This document shows positions 24,651 to 37,382 of a DNA stretch of 64,000 nt, piece by piece. Where the stretch lies: positions 1,930,417 to 1,994,416 of the forward strand of contig NC_080729.1 of assembly GCF_019097595.1 (NCBI RefSeq). The letters run 5' to 3'. The stretch comes from Hemibagrus wyckioides (lineage: Eukaryota > Chordata > Actinopteri > Siluriformes > Bagridae). A program made the position numbers and the translations under genes. How positions within the stretch are numbered: the first letter of the stretch is position 1; each line of letters begins with the position of its first letter. The notes under the pieces were generated by a model, which saw nothing but the letters and a program-made list of their open reading frames with translations, made no database searches and was not told where the DNA came from.

Positions 24651-27109
24651 AGCTAGGAGGAAAGGAAGGATCATATCCTGTCACATGTGTGTGTGTGTGT
24701 GAGAGAGAGAGACAGATGTACTGTCAAGCAGCTCGAGTGTTCTGTCAGAGCTCACGCCTCACATCAGGACAGCGAGAGTTGCTCAGCTCTGCGTGAAACT
24801 ATCAGCAGGAAGAACAAAACTTTGGAATTATTCGGGTTCTACGCTCGGCTGGAGTTCACTGATCTCGTATAATGTGATGCTAATTAGCATAACAAGAGAG
24901 AGCGGATTAGTTCTCGGAGAACCCGCGTGGTGCGTTCTTGCAGTTAAAGCCTTCATTTAATCCAATAATATTTCCTTTTTTATATCCCACACTGGTGAAG
25001 AACCGATCGAGCGTGAAACCGATATCACTGAGCGTATCACAGAGTTCTGGAAGGTTCTTCTACACGGTTCTAGCTTTCCCCTGTTCTGAAAGAGAGGGCT
25101 AGACCTCTCCATTAGCTTTCTAAGCATTATTCTTGTTTTCGTGGAATGCTTTCTGAAAGGGATGTATTTAGCTTGCATTTAGCTAACTATTGATGTTAGC
25201 AAAATAACACTAATCAGTGTTTGTGAGAACCTTGACGCCAAACAAGCTAGCAGTTTAACAGCACATCAATCTGTCTAGTAAACAGAAATAACTTTTTCTT
25301 AGCCTGCAACTGTTAACTAGCTAGCTAAAATCCCAACAAGAAGAAGTACAACTGGAAAAAAAACAAGTATGAAATGTTGGACAACTCTCGCAGCTTTTGC
25401 TTAGCTAGCAGAAGAGGGGCGGGGCTATCAGGTGCTGACGCTGGATTAGAAAATGTTTTTAAGATGGCCAACAACACTCCGGTGGACGAGATGTCTTTTC
25501 AATCAGCTCACATTGTGAGACTTTTTGTTCACTCTTTCAAAACCTCACCATATTCGTATGCTAAAGCTAACAGCACCACGTTACATGTGTTTTTCATCAT
25601 CGACTGTGAAGTGGACTGTACTTCCTGTTTGAAAGGATGCAACCCTTCTAACATTCATATACTGGACTCTAGAGTGCATAGTGTGTAGTGGAAGTGCCTA
25701 GTGTACACTGTAGGAGGTCATTTGGTACACAGCTTGAGCTTTAATTCTATAAACTAGCTAACAAGCTGCACATTTTCTATCTAGCTAACGTTACAGCTTT
25801 CTGTAACACCTATTAGTTTATGATTTGATTCTATTTTATTCACTAATCATGCTTATCATTTGGGAGACTCCTCCATGTTGAGGGAATTTGAACTCCACAG
25901 GAAGAGTGAAACAGCGAGATATTTCTGGTTTTTTGTTCGCTCCAGTGCTCCGTACACAGAGAGCAACTTTTTATGTTATTTATTCTCTTTTGGCTTTAGG
26001 AATGAGAGGAAGATCAAAGCCGATTCAGATCCTGCCAGAGTTGCTGACCCTGCTGTCTATATCACTTGGCATTCAGCGCTGCCCTCTTTATTAGATTATT
26101 CATCAGGAAGCGAGCCTCGCCATCTCCCCGATCGATAGCGTGATGATGAATGGCTTCCTCTGGCTGTTCCTCGCGCTCATCTTCTCTCACCTGAGTCCCC
26201 ACAGTAATGCTCCCCTGAACGCTAATCACAAATTGGGCCCAATGATCAAGGGAACGGGAATAAGCGTGGCGCGGCATGGAGGAATCTCTTCTCCCGGCTC
26301 GGGAACTTGACAGAAAATAAGGATGAGTTTGTCGGTAAGACAAGGATGAGGAGAAAGGATGAGATGAGGGTGACAGGTTCTGAGGAAACTCGTGAGATTC
26401 GCTGGTTAAAGAGAGAGCTGTCAGAGACCTCGCAGTGACGGCAGGATATTGGAGTTTTAGAGCAGAGGAGGTTGCTGGAAGTTCAGCTACGTGAAGATTT
26501 CTCACCGTGAATATCAAAACAAATTTGAGATGTCTGAGATTTTTTTTTTTTTTTTTCACTTCCACCAGCTTGAGTCGTGATCACAAACTCTGCTGCTGCT
26601 GCAGATCTGCTTCCTTACACAATCCAGGAAGAATAATTTAATATCATCACATTGCTCATTTCCAGGAGAGCAGATATTAGACCAGAACATCTATTTTAAA
26701 CACCCGGGTTCAGATAGAGTAAAAATGTTATTGTACTTTACATCTACGCCGCTCAAGCTTTAATAATCGTTTAGATCTGAATAATTTGAATGAGCACTAA
26801 TTAAAGGAAACATGAACTTAATTATGTAAATAAGCAGCATATTTATTAGGTTTATAAACATTTACAACGTTTATTCTATCCCACAAACATTGCATTTTCT
26901 TTACCAGCAGCTCAGATGGCGGTACAGATGCAAATCACGGTTCTAATATACAATCATCTCAATGGTAACGGCTAAGGAGGGTCTACATTTGTACATTATA
27001 TTATTATATATTATACGTAAACGATAATTAGATCCAACTTGTTTCCATGAAGTTAAATGTAAATAGAAACTGATAAAAAACATGATGTTAGTAAACAAGG
27101 CAAAAATTG
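24651..27109. other. mostly non-repetitive stretch
   Basis: Positions 25200-25800 are rich in GCTA/TAGC words. Positions 26060-26480 are non-repetitive and relatively GC-rich. A 167-residue minus-strand frame at 26062-26565 starts in a poly-A/T run and has no recognisable domain. No gene is called. Confidence 0.35.
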
Positions 27110-27260
27110 TGTAGCATTTATGGAAGGAGTCTCCATTGTCAACACTTCATAACAGCTTTCATTTTAATTTTTTCAATATCTTGAGGATGTTTTTTTATGC
27201 TTTTTTTGTCTCTTTAACTTAAAGACAACGTTAAAGAATGAAAAATGTAGTTTTACTCAG
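27110..27260 (+). repeat. diverged copy of the dispersed repeat family
   Basis: TATGGAAGGAGTCTCCATTG then AACACTTCATAACAG and TCTTGAGGATG match the GGAGTCTCC core and following blocks of the copies at 13812 and 24325. Confidence 0.5.
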
Positions 27261-28324
27261 AGTTCAGGGGTCATCTTCCATCAGGTGAATTTGTACTTGT
27301 TTTTCTGTGTGCAGGGTTGCCAGATTGCGCATATATCCTCAGTGATTTGCAGATAAACTTCGACTGAGAAACACACACCCACCATTAGCTTGATAAGGTT
27401 CTTGTGTTGTGAGATTTGTGCTGAAACAAGCTGTTCTTTAAAGGTCAGCGTTACATTAAAACCTCTGTGCTAACTTTTTTCCATTCAGCTGACTAGCTTT
27501 CTTAAATCGATATAAATCAAATCAAATACTCTGGCTATGTCTGCGTTAAATACATTTTTCTCTACGTTTTTCACACTGAGGTGGTGTTTATGTCCAGCGA
27601 AAACTAAGCTTTTCTAACAACAAAAAAACCCTGAGGAAACAGTGGTAGTCACATGATGCAGTCATGTGACCCATTTGACTAGCAACCCAGAGGATGGTGG
27701 AGGATGCTGTAGCGCTATAGTTATACCTCATATCCATTTGATAGTGATAATGTCCCGGAATGTCAGGAAGTAAAAAGCTTATATCTATATATAATTAATT
27801 TATCAAAAGCAGCTGCTCTTAATTTACTTAAAGCATCTGGATGCATTTGAACAGCTGCTGCATTGTTTTTTTTTCTATTCAGATCGACGTCTTCCCATTG
27901 GTTTCTGACTTTTCAGACTCTCTGTAGAAAACTATTCAAATGTCCATACATTTGTATTGCTGTTCATTTTGCCGAATGTACAGCTGTGTGTGTGTGTTTG
28001 TGTGTGTTACTGCATCATTAACTCATAGACAAACAAAGTCAACCCAAGCTCAGGAGCTGATTCTAGATGTGAAGTGTTTTCCTGTTGTTTTTCACTACAC
28101 GGCCCAAGGAATTGTCAGAGACTGAAATAAGAATAAATCTGTGAGAGGATCGAAACTAAGATGTTGAAAATGTCAGGTTTTATTTATAATTTACATCTAC
28201 ACGAGGTGAAACACTGGAACCATGCCACGCTTTATACCTCAGCTTCCTATTTCAGTCGATTTCTGAAGTGTGTGACCAGTAGACATCACCAGACACTGAG
28301 AATATTCCCTGGTGATGCTGTCAG
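27261..28324. other. unannotated stretch
   Basis: Contains GGGTTGCCAGATTG at 27313, similar to the element end at 51677, and an inverted pair of CATGTGA-type E-boxes at 27648-27670. No coding region is recognisable. Confidence 0.35.
27648..27670. promoter_or_regulatory. inverted pair of CATGTG/CACATG E-boxes
   Basis: GTCACATGA and TCATGTGAC form a perfect 9-bp inverted repeat around a 5-bp spacer. The sequence resembles the M-box/CLEAR type bound by MITF/TFE factors. Its surroundings look like an old dispersed repeat, so function is unproven. Confidence 0.25.
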
Positions 28325-28326
28325 CA

Positions 28327-28366
<40 letters not shown>

Positions 28367-28858
28367 TGTTGCTGACTGACTCTGTGCCAGTCCTGTAATG
28401 CAGTCATCTTCAGTTCCTTCACTACCTGCTTGCACATAGGTATATGTGTGTGTGTGTGTGTGTGTGAGAGAATTCTCTTACCATCAAGTGGAAAAAAAAA
28501 CATAATAAAAATCCAAGAAAGTAAAAACATAATGCAATAAGTATATTTCTCACTTTACTTTGACCGTTAGGAGTAATTGGTGTGTGTGTGTGTGTGTGTG
28601 TGAGGGTGAGAGAGAGAGAGAGAGTTCTCATAAAATACAGGTATTTTTTTTAGATACTGTAATAATAAATATAAAAAAGAGCAGAAACACCTTGTCCTGT
28701 TCGGGTGTTTATGAGGACAACAAGACACAGTGCTGCTTAATTGGGACCTTATCTGGAATATCTGACATTATTGACCTTGTATAGCTATTTGGCAGGAACA
28801 ACTGCTGATTTAAACTGCAGCCTTTACTGAAACATGTAGTAAGATTATTTGTGTGTGT

Positions 28859-28897
<39 letters not shown>

Positions 28898-29313
28898 ATA
28901 TTACAGTACAACATACAAAATGACCTTACAAAGCATTACGTTACAATTTGTTGTGTCCCCAAAAAATTGGACAAAAAAGTGTGTGTGTGTGTGTAAGGGG
29001 GTGGGGGGGGAATGATATTACATTAAAAGCATGTTCCCAACGTACAGTGTATGTGTGTGTGTGTGAGTGAATTTTGAGGTTTTTCTCATTTACAGTATTA
29101 AATTCATGTGAAAATCAAGATAAGCATAAACACCTTGTCATTTTACTGTTTATGAGGACACAAGTACCATAATATATGTTGTGTGTGTGTGTGTGTGTGT
29201 GTGACATTTGGGGTGTTTCTCATTTGCAGTAGTAAATATGTGTGATTATAAACATGAACATAAACACCTTGTCATTTTATGGTTTATGAGGACACAAATA
29301 CAGTAATATACGA

Positions 29314-29375
<62 letters not shown>

Positions 29376-29448
29376 GAGAACATGATATTAAATTAAAAGC
29401 ATATAAACTGACTTTACAAAGCATTATGTTACAATTTGTTGTGTCCCC

Positions 29449-29480
<32 letters not shown>

Positions 29481-29735
29481 CTGTGACTTGTGAGGCCTTT
29501 TTTCATTTACAGTAACGTCTTGTTATTTCATGGTTTATTTATAGGACGCAAGTACAGTAATATATGTTGTGTGTGTGTGTGTGTCTTAGAGAAAGAGAGA
29601 AAGAAAGAGAGAGAGAAAGAGAACACATTATATTTAAAAGCATATAAATGGACCTTACAAGGCATTGTGTTACAATTTGTTGTGTCCCCAAAATACTGTT
29701 TGTGTGTGTGTGTGTGTGTGTGTGAGATAACTCGA
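28325..29735. repeat. modular GT/GA array with interspersed unique modules
   Basis: Two modules alternate with GT and GA runs. Module A reads ACACCTTGTCATTTTA then GTTTATGAGGACACAA and AGTAATATA (near 29130, 29265 and 29525). Module B reads AAAGCATATAAA, then CTTACAAAGCATTA, TTACAATTTGTTGTGTCCCC and AAAATACTG (near 28922, 29395 and 29637). Each copy abuts a (GT)n tract, and some also abut (GA)n. The cysteine/valine- and histidine/threonine-rich frames across it are artefacts. Confidence 0.85.
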
Positions 29736-30954
29736 AGGCATACTAAACAGTCAAGGTGTTTAAATACAGCTAACATTTGAGGCAGATTCTAAAATGACGA
29801 TGAAATAGTAATAAAGTATTTACCTTCGAACCTGACGCCAAGTCCGTAACGCTAAAGCGCAGTGAAGAGCAGGGAGTAAATTATTACTGCCTACACTGCA
29901 TTATGCAAAACACACTGTCCTCATTTCCTCATTTATATGTTTGCATTTCCACATCAGAGAAGATTCATTTAAAAGCTGCTTATATAACTCTCCATGCCTT
30001 TTTTTTACTCTGCCTTTCATTTATGACCAAACGAATAAGTCAAAAAAAAAGTCTGAGGAGACGACAAGTCCGTATTTAAGCTCAGTGAAAGTTTCAGTTG
30101 AATAATGTTAACCTTTTGACCTTGTCTAATTCTGTTAATAAATAATAACATAGATTTGTTCCTTACGTAGCCAATGTCATACTGTCCACTAGAATTCCCT
30201 TACCCAATAAACAAACACACAAACAAACAACTTTCCTCATTTCCATTTTGCACAGCTTGACGACTATGTGTGATTTTTCCTTCAGTTTATTTTATATTTT
30301 ATTTTAAGGCACATCCCAGCATACATCTGAATCCATTTGAAATCTGTGATATTAAAATTAGCACTTGCTCGACATCTAAAAACTCTTTGATCTCGCAGAA
30401 TTGTAGAGAACGCCGATTCCTGACGGCGGATTCGTTTTCCTGAGAGCGTTATTAATGTTGTCGATTTCTTTACGGTACACTGCTGATTTTTTCCCCCCTG
30501 TAGGGCACTTAAAAAGGACATTAAAACTATGAAAGGAAAGAAAAAGAAAAAAAAAGAACACGCGTGTCACATTTGTACTTCTGCGAGAGCGGTCCGCTCC
30601 ACAAGAAATTCAAATTAGATTCAAGGAGGAAACGATTTAAGCTGCCGCTTGACACTTGCACAAATCAACCAGACGAGTGTGTACGAGTACAATAGCAGCC
30701 TTTTCGCTCACCTTTAACATTCATCCAATTTAAGCAGACGTCTCTTCACCTTCAAGTCTTACTCCAGCGGTGTTTTTTACATCAGATCTGTCACGGCCAT
30801 GTCGCCTGTCCACTGGGGGTTTTCTGATAAAATTGGGAGCCAGGAGCCACTCAAGATTCAAACTCTGTGATTAAATCTGTACTGCTGAACCTGGACGCTG
30901 AAACTCATGAAAAACTTGTGGAATTTAAATAGCTGAGAGAAAAAGTCGGTAGAG
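29736..30954. other. unannotated non-coding sequence
   Basis: Positions 30560-30760 are non-repetitive and might be unique regulatory sequence. No coding exon or RNA gene is recognisable. Confidence 0.35.
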
Positions 30955-33295
30955 GCGTGGCCTCTGTATCTGTCAGTGTCAGTGAAGGAGGTGTGACCTC
31001 TATATTTTAGTTTTAGTGAAGGAGATGTGGCCTGTATATCTGTTAGTCTCTTTAAAGGAGGTGTGGCCTCTATATTTTAGTTTCAGTGAAGGGGGTGTGA
31101 CCTCTGTATCTGTCAGTTTCTTTAAAGGAGGTGTGGCCTCTATATTTTAGTTTCAGTGAAGGGGGTGCGACCTCTGTATCTGTCAGTCTCATTAAAGGAG
31201 GTGTGGCCTCTATATTTTAGTTTCAGTGAAGGGGGTGTGACCTCTGTACCTGTCAGTGTCAGTGAAGGAGGTGTGGCCTCTATATTTTAATTTCAGTGAA
31301 GGGGGTGTGGTCTGTGTATTTTAATTCCAGTGAAGTAGGTGTGGCTGCTGTTTCTGTTAGTCTCAGTGAAGCAGGTGTGGCCTGTGTATCTGTCAGTCTC
31401 AGTGAAGGTGTGGCTTCTGTATCTTAGTTCCAGTGAAGGAGGTGTGGCCTCTGTATCTGTCAGTCTCAGTAAAGAAGGCATGGTCTCTGTATCTTTTAGT
31501 CTCAGTGAAAGAGGTGTGGCCTCTGTATCTTTTAGACTCAGTGAAGGAGGTGTGGCCTCTGTATCTGTTAGTCTCAGTGAAGGAGGTGTGGCCTCTGTAT
31601 CTGTCAGTCTCAGTGAAGGAGGTGTGGCCTCTTTATCTTTCAGTCTCAGGAAAGAAGGCATGGCCTCTGTATCTTTTAGTCTCAGTGAAGGAGGTGTGGC
31701 CTCTGTATCTGTTAATCTCAGTAAAGAAGGCATGGTTTCTGTATCTTTTAGGCTCAGTGAAAGAGGTGTGGCCTCTGTATCTGTTAGTCTCAGTGAAGGA
31801 GGTGTGGCCTCTGTATCTGTTAGTCTCAGTGAAGGAGGTGTGGCCTCTGTATCTGTTAATCTCAGTAAAGAAGGTATGGTCTCTGTATCTTTTAGTCTCA
31901 GTGAAGGAGGTGTGGCCTCTGTATCTGTTAATCTCAGTAAAGAAGGCATGGTCTCTGTATCTTTTAGGCTCAGTGAAAGAGGTGTGGCCTCTGTATCTGT
32001 TAATCTCAGTAAAGAAGGTATGGTCTCTGTATCTTTTAGTCTCAGTGAAGGTGGTGTGTCCTCTGTATCTGTTAGTCTCAGTGAAGGAGGTGTGTCCTCT
32101 GCATCTGTTAGTCTCAGTGAAGGAGGTGTGGCCTCTGTATCTGTTAATCTCAGTAAAGAAGGTATGGTCTCTGTATCTGTTAGTCTCAGTGAAGGAGGTG
32201 TGGCCTCTGTATCTGTTAGTCTCAGTGAAGGAGGTGTGTCCTCTGTATCTGTTAGTCTCAGTAAAGAAGGTATGGTCTCTGTATCTGTTAGTCTCAGTGA
32301 AGGAGGTGTGGCCTCTGTATCTGTTAGTCTCAGTGAAGGAGGTGTGTCCTCTGTATCTGTTAGTCTCAGTAAAGAAGGTATGGTCTCTGTATCTGTTAGT
32401 CTCAGTGAAGGAGGTGTGGCCTCTGTATCTGTTAGTCTCAGTGAAGGAGGTGTGTCCTCTGTATCTGTTAGTCTCAGTAAAGAAGGTATGGTCTCTGTAT
32501 CTGTTAGTCTCAGTGAAGGAGGTGTGTCCTCTGTATCTGTTAGTCTCAGTAAAGAAGGTATGGTCTCTGTATCTGTTAGTCTCAGTGAAGGAGGTGTGGC
32601 CTCTGTATCTGTTAGTCTCAGTAAAGAAGGTATGGTCTCTGTATCTGTTAATCTCAGTGAAGGAGGTGTGGCCTCTGTATCTGTTAATCTCAGTAAAGAA
32701 GGTATGGTCTCTGTATCTGTTAGTCTCAGTGAAGGAGGTGTGGCCTCTATATCTGTTAGTCTCAGTGAAGGAGGTGTGGCCTCTATATCTGTTAGTCTCA
32801 GTGAAGGAGGTGTGGCCTCTATATCTGTTAGTCTCAGTGAAGGAGGTGTGGCCTCTATATCTGTCAGTCTCAGTAAAGAAGGCTTTGCCTCTGTATCCTT
32901 TAGTCTCAGTATAGGAGGTGTGGCCTCTGTATCTGTTAGTCTCAGTAAAGGAGGTAGGGCTTCTGTATCTGTTAGTCTCAATGAAGGAGGTGTGGCCTCT
33001 GTATCTGTCAGTCTCAGTGAATGAGGTGTGGCCTCTGTATCTGTCAATCTCAGTGAAGGAAATGTGGCCTTTGTATCTAAGTTTCATTGAAGAAGGTGTG
33101 ACCTCTATATTGGTCAGTCGCAGTAAAGGAGGTGTGACTTCTGTATGTGTTATTCTCAGTGCAGGAGGTGTGGCCTTTGTATCTGTCAGTCTCAGTGAAG
33201 GAGGTGTGGCCTCTGTGTCTTTTGGTCTCAGTGAAGGAGGCATGGCCTCGGTATCTTAGTTCCAGTAAAGGAGGTGTGGTCTCTGTATCTGTCGG
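30955..33295. repeat. 36-bp minisatellite with higher-order structure
   Basis: About 65 copies of a 36-bp unit typified by GGAGGTGTGGCCTCTGTATC followed by TGTTAGTCTCAGTGAA. The left 350 bp uses a roughly 70-bp dimer containing a 34-bp variant (CTATATTTTAGTTTCAGTG). In the centre, a 108-bp trimer (GTGTGGCC, GTGTGTCC and GTATGGTC variants) begins at 32191, 32299 and 32407. Because 36 is divisible by 3, four frames stay open for 490-580 codons, with 12-residue periods such as EGGVASVSVSLS (plus) and TDTEATPPSLRL (minus). I regard these as artefacts: there is no signal peptide, splice context or non-repeat domain. Confidence 0.95.
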
Positions 33296-33782
33296 ATCTG
33301 CTATGTTTACACACACACACACACACAATGTATCTGACAGCATGCACCTTCAGGGGAAAGTTTGCAAATCTTAAAACATTCCTCTCACTATTATAACTCA
33401 AGAGAGAAAAATGAGAGTGATCTTTGGGCCCTGATCAAGCGTTTCAGAATCCTTCTAATCAACACAAAAACATGCTCATATATTAATCTTCATATTTTAA
33501 CCTTAACCACAATCAGTTGAAGTTTAAAGTCAAGGTGTCAGGGCTAATTTTAAACTCGAGTTGCTGTAACAAGGAAAACAGTTTTAATTTAAAGCCTGTC
33601 AACTGTATCAAACTATATCATTACCTGCTCCGTGGAAAAAATAAAGGAAAAATGTCAGATAACTCTATTTATACTTAATGTGTTAATTGGTTTCTTTTTC
33701 TTTTATCATTTTCTTATTCTTATTTTTTTATTATTATTATTTTTGGAATCTATCTATAGATAGATAGAAAGATAGATAGACA
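33296..33782. other. unrelated sequence separating minisatellite pieces
   Basis: About 485 bp with a CA run near 33311, non-repetitive AT-rich sequence and a GATA-type run at 33757-33780. It lies between the main 36-bp array and two stray units. Confidence 0.6.
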
Positions 33783-33848
33783 TATGTGGCCTCTGTATCT
33801 GTCAATCTCAGTGAAGGAGGTGTGGCCTCTGTATCTGTTTATCTCAGT
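33783..33848. repeat. two outlying 36-bp minisatellite units
   Basis: TGTGGCCTCTGTATCTGTCA and a second GGAGGTGTGGCCTCTGTATC unit, in the same orientation as the main array, begin immediately after a GATA microsatellite. Confidence 0.9.
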
Positions 33849-34810
33849 TTTCTTTAAATCATCAGTGATTATAAGTTATTTAAATAGTAATTTAAATCTA
33901 AATACAATTTGTGAAGAGTTTATTCAGCTAAGAGTTTATCCGACTTCAGGCTTGTTGTGGGCGGGGCTTTCATGGATGGATTCATGGATGTCGCTTTCTT
34001 GTTCTTTGGCACCAACATTCAAGTGACTGAGAAGATCATCACACCAGTACAGTGAGGTAATTACAGACGTCTAGTCTTGTAGAAATCTGCGACATGTTCC
34101 TGTCCATCACCAAACTGGAAACAGGAAGTGATGTAAGTGTTTATTAAAAATCTCCTAATCAACCCTAGAGACTTAAACCTTAGAGACCTTATCATAGCAA
34201 ATAACTACTACACCACCTGGGATTGGTTAACTGGGAAAAGACCAAAAGACACACAGGTTCGAGTTCTCCCAACAAGGACAAAGAGACGTGGATACTCTAA
34301 GACAAAAGTATATATATATATATATACACCTTTATTACACACATATAAAATTATCCAATGTAATAATCAATGGACGAGAATTTTATCAATGTAAAAGTAT
34401 TTAAAATAGCCAAAAAGAAAAGAAATACAAAAAAACATGTTACAGTGACTTAAATCAACTTTATCAAAAAGTCAGCCATCAAGAGAAGCTGGGGCTTACC
34501 AATAGAGAGGCAGGCTAGGCACAGGGCTGCAATAATGCCCGTAAGGTTAAGTACTCAAACGTGCACCAAATCACTCACACAACAGTGAAATGCGGTACAA
34601 CTCCACACCACACTTCGTGAACAGACGCACACCATTTCACAAAAGCAGCTAGCCTGCCTTCCCCCGGTCCCCAGTTCCTAGACAAAAAGAAAAAGAAATT
34701 AGCACAAAATAGCTCAGAGTAACAAAACACTTAAACATAAAAGGAAGGCAAATAAAGCCAAAGCATCAGCAAAAACAAACGTTAGTGCTGAAGCAGTAGC
34801 GCCGAAGCAA
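33849..34810. other. unannotated stretch
   Basis: A/T-rich with a TA run at 34311-34325. Positions 34440-34720 are A/C-rich and look like part of an unclassified repeat, but I cannot name it. No gene is supported. Confidence 0.35.
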
Positions 34811-34814
34811 AACA

Positions 34815-34990
34815 GAAGCAAAGCAGAAGCAAAACAAAACAGAACAAAAGCAAAGCAGAAGCAAAACAAAACAGAACAAAAGCAAAGCAGAAGCAAAACA
34901 AAACAGAACAAAAGCAAAGCAGAAGCAAAACAAAACAGAAGCAAAGCAGAAGGAAAGCAAAACAGAAGCAAAACAGCAGTGCTGAAGCTG
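34815..34990. repeat. 32-bp minisatellite of AGCAAAGCAGAAG units
   Basis: GCAAAGCAGAAGC recurs at 34818, 34850, 34882 and 34914, an exact 32-bp period, with degraded half-units on both sides. The phenylalanine/leucine/cysteine-rich minus-strand frames come from this repeat. Confidence 0.9.
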
Positions 34991-36835
34991 CAAGCCAGGC
35001 TGTAAATGATGCAAAGCCGAGGGCAAGAGGAAAAGCACACTCACAGGCTGATTAATTTACCTAAAATACAAACAGACATTAAAACAAAAATACAGCACAT
35101 ACCTTTATGGCGGGCACCAAAAAAATAGGTTTCACCTACCAAACAATGCAGACCACATCATCTGTCTGGCGGCCAGTCCTTTAACAGATTATATAGATAG
35201 GGGGAAAATGTCAATTCATACACCTAATAATCTGCACTTAACACACAAATAAGCGGAGAAACGGAAATCCACAAAGCGTGCAGGCAGCAGCAGTTGTCTA
35301 TGGAGATACTAGTTAATAAAGTGCACAGTCACGAGTACAATGGCAGCCAAAGAGAAGCTTATCCATCAACCTCAGGTGCAACAAAGATCCAGGAGTAAAC
35401 CCACTTCCCAAAGGAAATTAACATTATCTAGGAGATGATAACATGTCCACACATGCTAACAACCAAGAATGCAACACGCCAAACACATACCTCTAGTGCA
35501 CGGCGACAGACTTCCAGAAACGCAACCTGGAAATAAAATGACGCAACACCTGGATGTTCTTGCAACGCCTTTTTATATCCCCCTAACTAGAGCCCAATAA
35601 TGAGTAATGGGGGCATTACCGGAAATGAAAGTGAGCACACAACGAACTCTATTTCACTACATTAGGAAGAGTGGGTCGTTTCTGCACCTGATCGGGACTT
35701 CCCTGAGGTTTATGAGAAATCCAGACCAGCATTTTCATGAGCACCAGAAATCAGTACAGTGGATTTTTCTTCACCGAAACATGGAAATTCTCACAGAGTC
35801 TGAAAATGTGTGAAAGTTTAAAAATCGACTATAAAAATTCATTTGGATTCACAGCCAGATTATAAAGCAGCAACCTCTGGAGTCAATAAGAACTCATAAT
35901 AAACAAACTGTGACCTGACTCAAACTCATGAAAACAAGTTCTGGACTTGATGTAATGCAGTAAAAGTAAAAATATGGCTACTTCCATGTGCCATTTGTAA
36001 TTAGCTTTAAAACAGCTAAACCCAACTGTATTACCTGAAATCCGTTGCTTTAATCTCCAGACCTCGTGACCATCACTGACACAAAGCAGTACTGAAGGCT
36101 AGGTGAAGGGTGGAGTTAGTGTTATTAACATGAACAATTTTATTCCCACTGTATCAATGCAACAACTCCACCGGAATTCCGTGAGCTTCCTGGACTTGCT
36201 TGCATGTTTTCTAATTTATCAGCTCGATGACGCAGCTGAATCTGTGAGAACCTTCCTGAATGACACTTATTTAAATAAAAAAAGAGTCGCTGTGTTCGTA
36301 CATGCAGGAAAATGATTAAAAACGTCACATTTTATCATCATTTCCTTTTAAAAAGCAAGACAAAGACTTATTATTACTGCCCCAGAGTCGCATCCCAACA
36401 TCTCAGACTTCTAACCAGACCTGACGTTATCAAAACCCAATACAATTTTCATGTTAAATTATATTTATTTTTAGCCAAAATTGCATCGGTGTTTACTAAT
36501 AAAAGTCCAACAAAGTGACTAACAGCAGTGGAGAAAGCTGCAGAGTCAACTGAATAAATATCAAGCGTTTGAATTTGAATGAAATTTACAGAGCGCAGAC
36601 TGGCACTACGTCCTGAGAGCAGTTTAGTCATGCGTTTATATTATTTATTTTATTTCCTCTATAGAGAACTTTATCCTGTATTATTTTAATTTCTTGGAAA
36701 AGAGAAACATTTTTACGTCTATTAATCTGTTTGTCGAATCTGAATCTAAGATTCGTTTTCGTTTGTTTGCTAAGCAGACTATGAATTAGATTAAAATTTG
36801 TCTAAAGTCGTAACAGAAATTCGCTGTAAAAAAAT
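34991..36835. other. unannotated stretch
   Basis: Positions 34990-35620 are non-repetitive, A-rich and possibly derived from an unclassified mobile element. The rest is AT-rich with short open frames only. Confidence 0.35.
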
Positions 36836-37160
36836 CAATTCTTGGTCATGATTACTGAATAGAGGCTAACATAACGCTAACTAGTAAACTTAGCTACTGA
36901 TTTTACATTAAAAAACACCAACTTTATTGACCTAGCTACCATCTACATTAATAGATAGCTGATAGAGTTAAAGTTAGTTCAGTGTCAGATTTATTTATCT
37001 GGCTAGCTTAGCTAATGGTGCTAACCTTGTCTTTATTAAGTTGACATCCTGATTAGCTTAAACGAAGAGTAATGGATTAACAGCAACATTCTGTTATCTG
37101 ACTAGCTTAAGGTAACGTTGCTAAATTGTGGCAACTCTTTTACGCAAAGTACTAATTTAG
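36836..37160. repeat. copy 1 of a diverged segmental duplication
   Basis: TAGCTACTGATTTTACATTA, then TAGTTCAGTGTCAGAT and CTGGCTAGCTTAGCTAA, occur in the same order and spacing near 38320-38460. Confidence 0.55.
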
Positions 37161-37351
37161 CACTACGTTTCTAGATCAAATGTATTTTCTAAGCTCCGCC
37201 CCTTGCAGCAGGAAGTAGGACGCTGCGCTTTGGGTCACATGTATTGTTTATTTGTGAATAGAATATTTTTGATAAATAAAAGCTGCAGTTGTGTCTGTGT
37301 ATTTTTTGTTCCCTGCTGTCGATGTGAGTAATTTGGATGTGTTCAGAGAGC

Positions 37352-37382
<31 letters not shown>

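Noticed and set aside
26062..26565. 167-residue minus-strand frame
   Set aside because: It begins inside a homopolymer, has no family resemblance, and I see no splice or promoter context. The DNA may still be unique regulatory sequence.
31293..33243. Open frames of 490-584 codons on both strands that look like a repetitive protein
   Set aside because: All four overlap the same 36-bp minisatellite and show only its 12-residue period. No non-repeat domain, signal peptide or splice context accompanies them.
34714..35044. Hydrophobic, cysteine-rich minus-strand frames resembling a membrane protein
   Set aside because: They are generated by the 32-bp AGCAAAGCAGAAG minisatellite read on the opposite strand.
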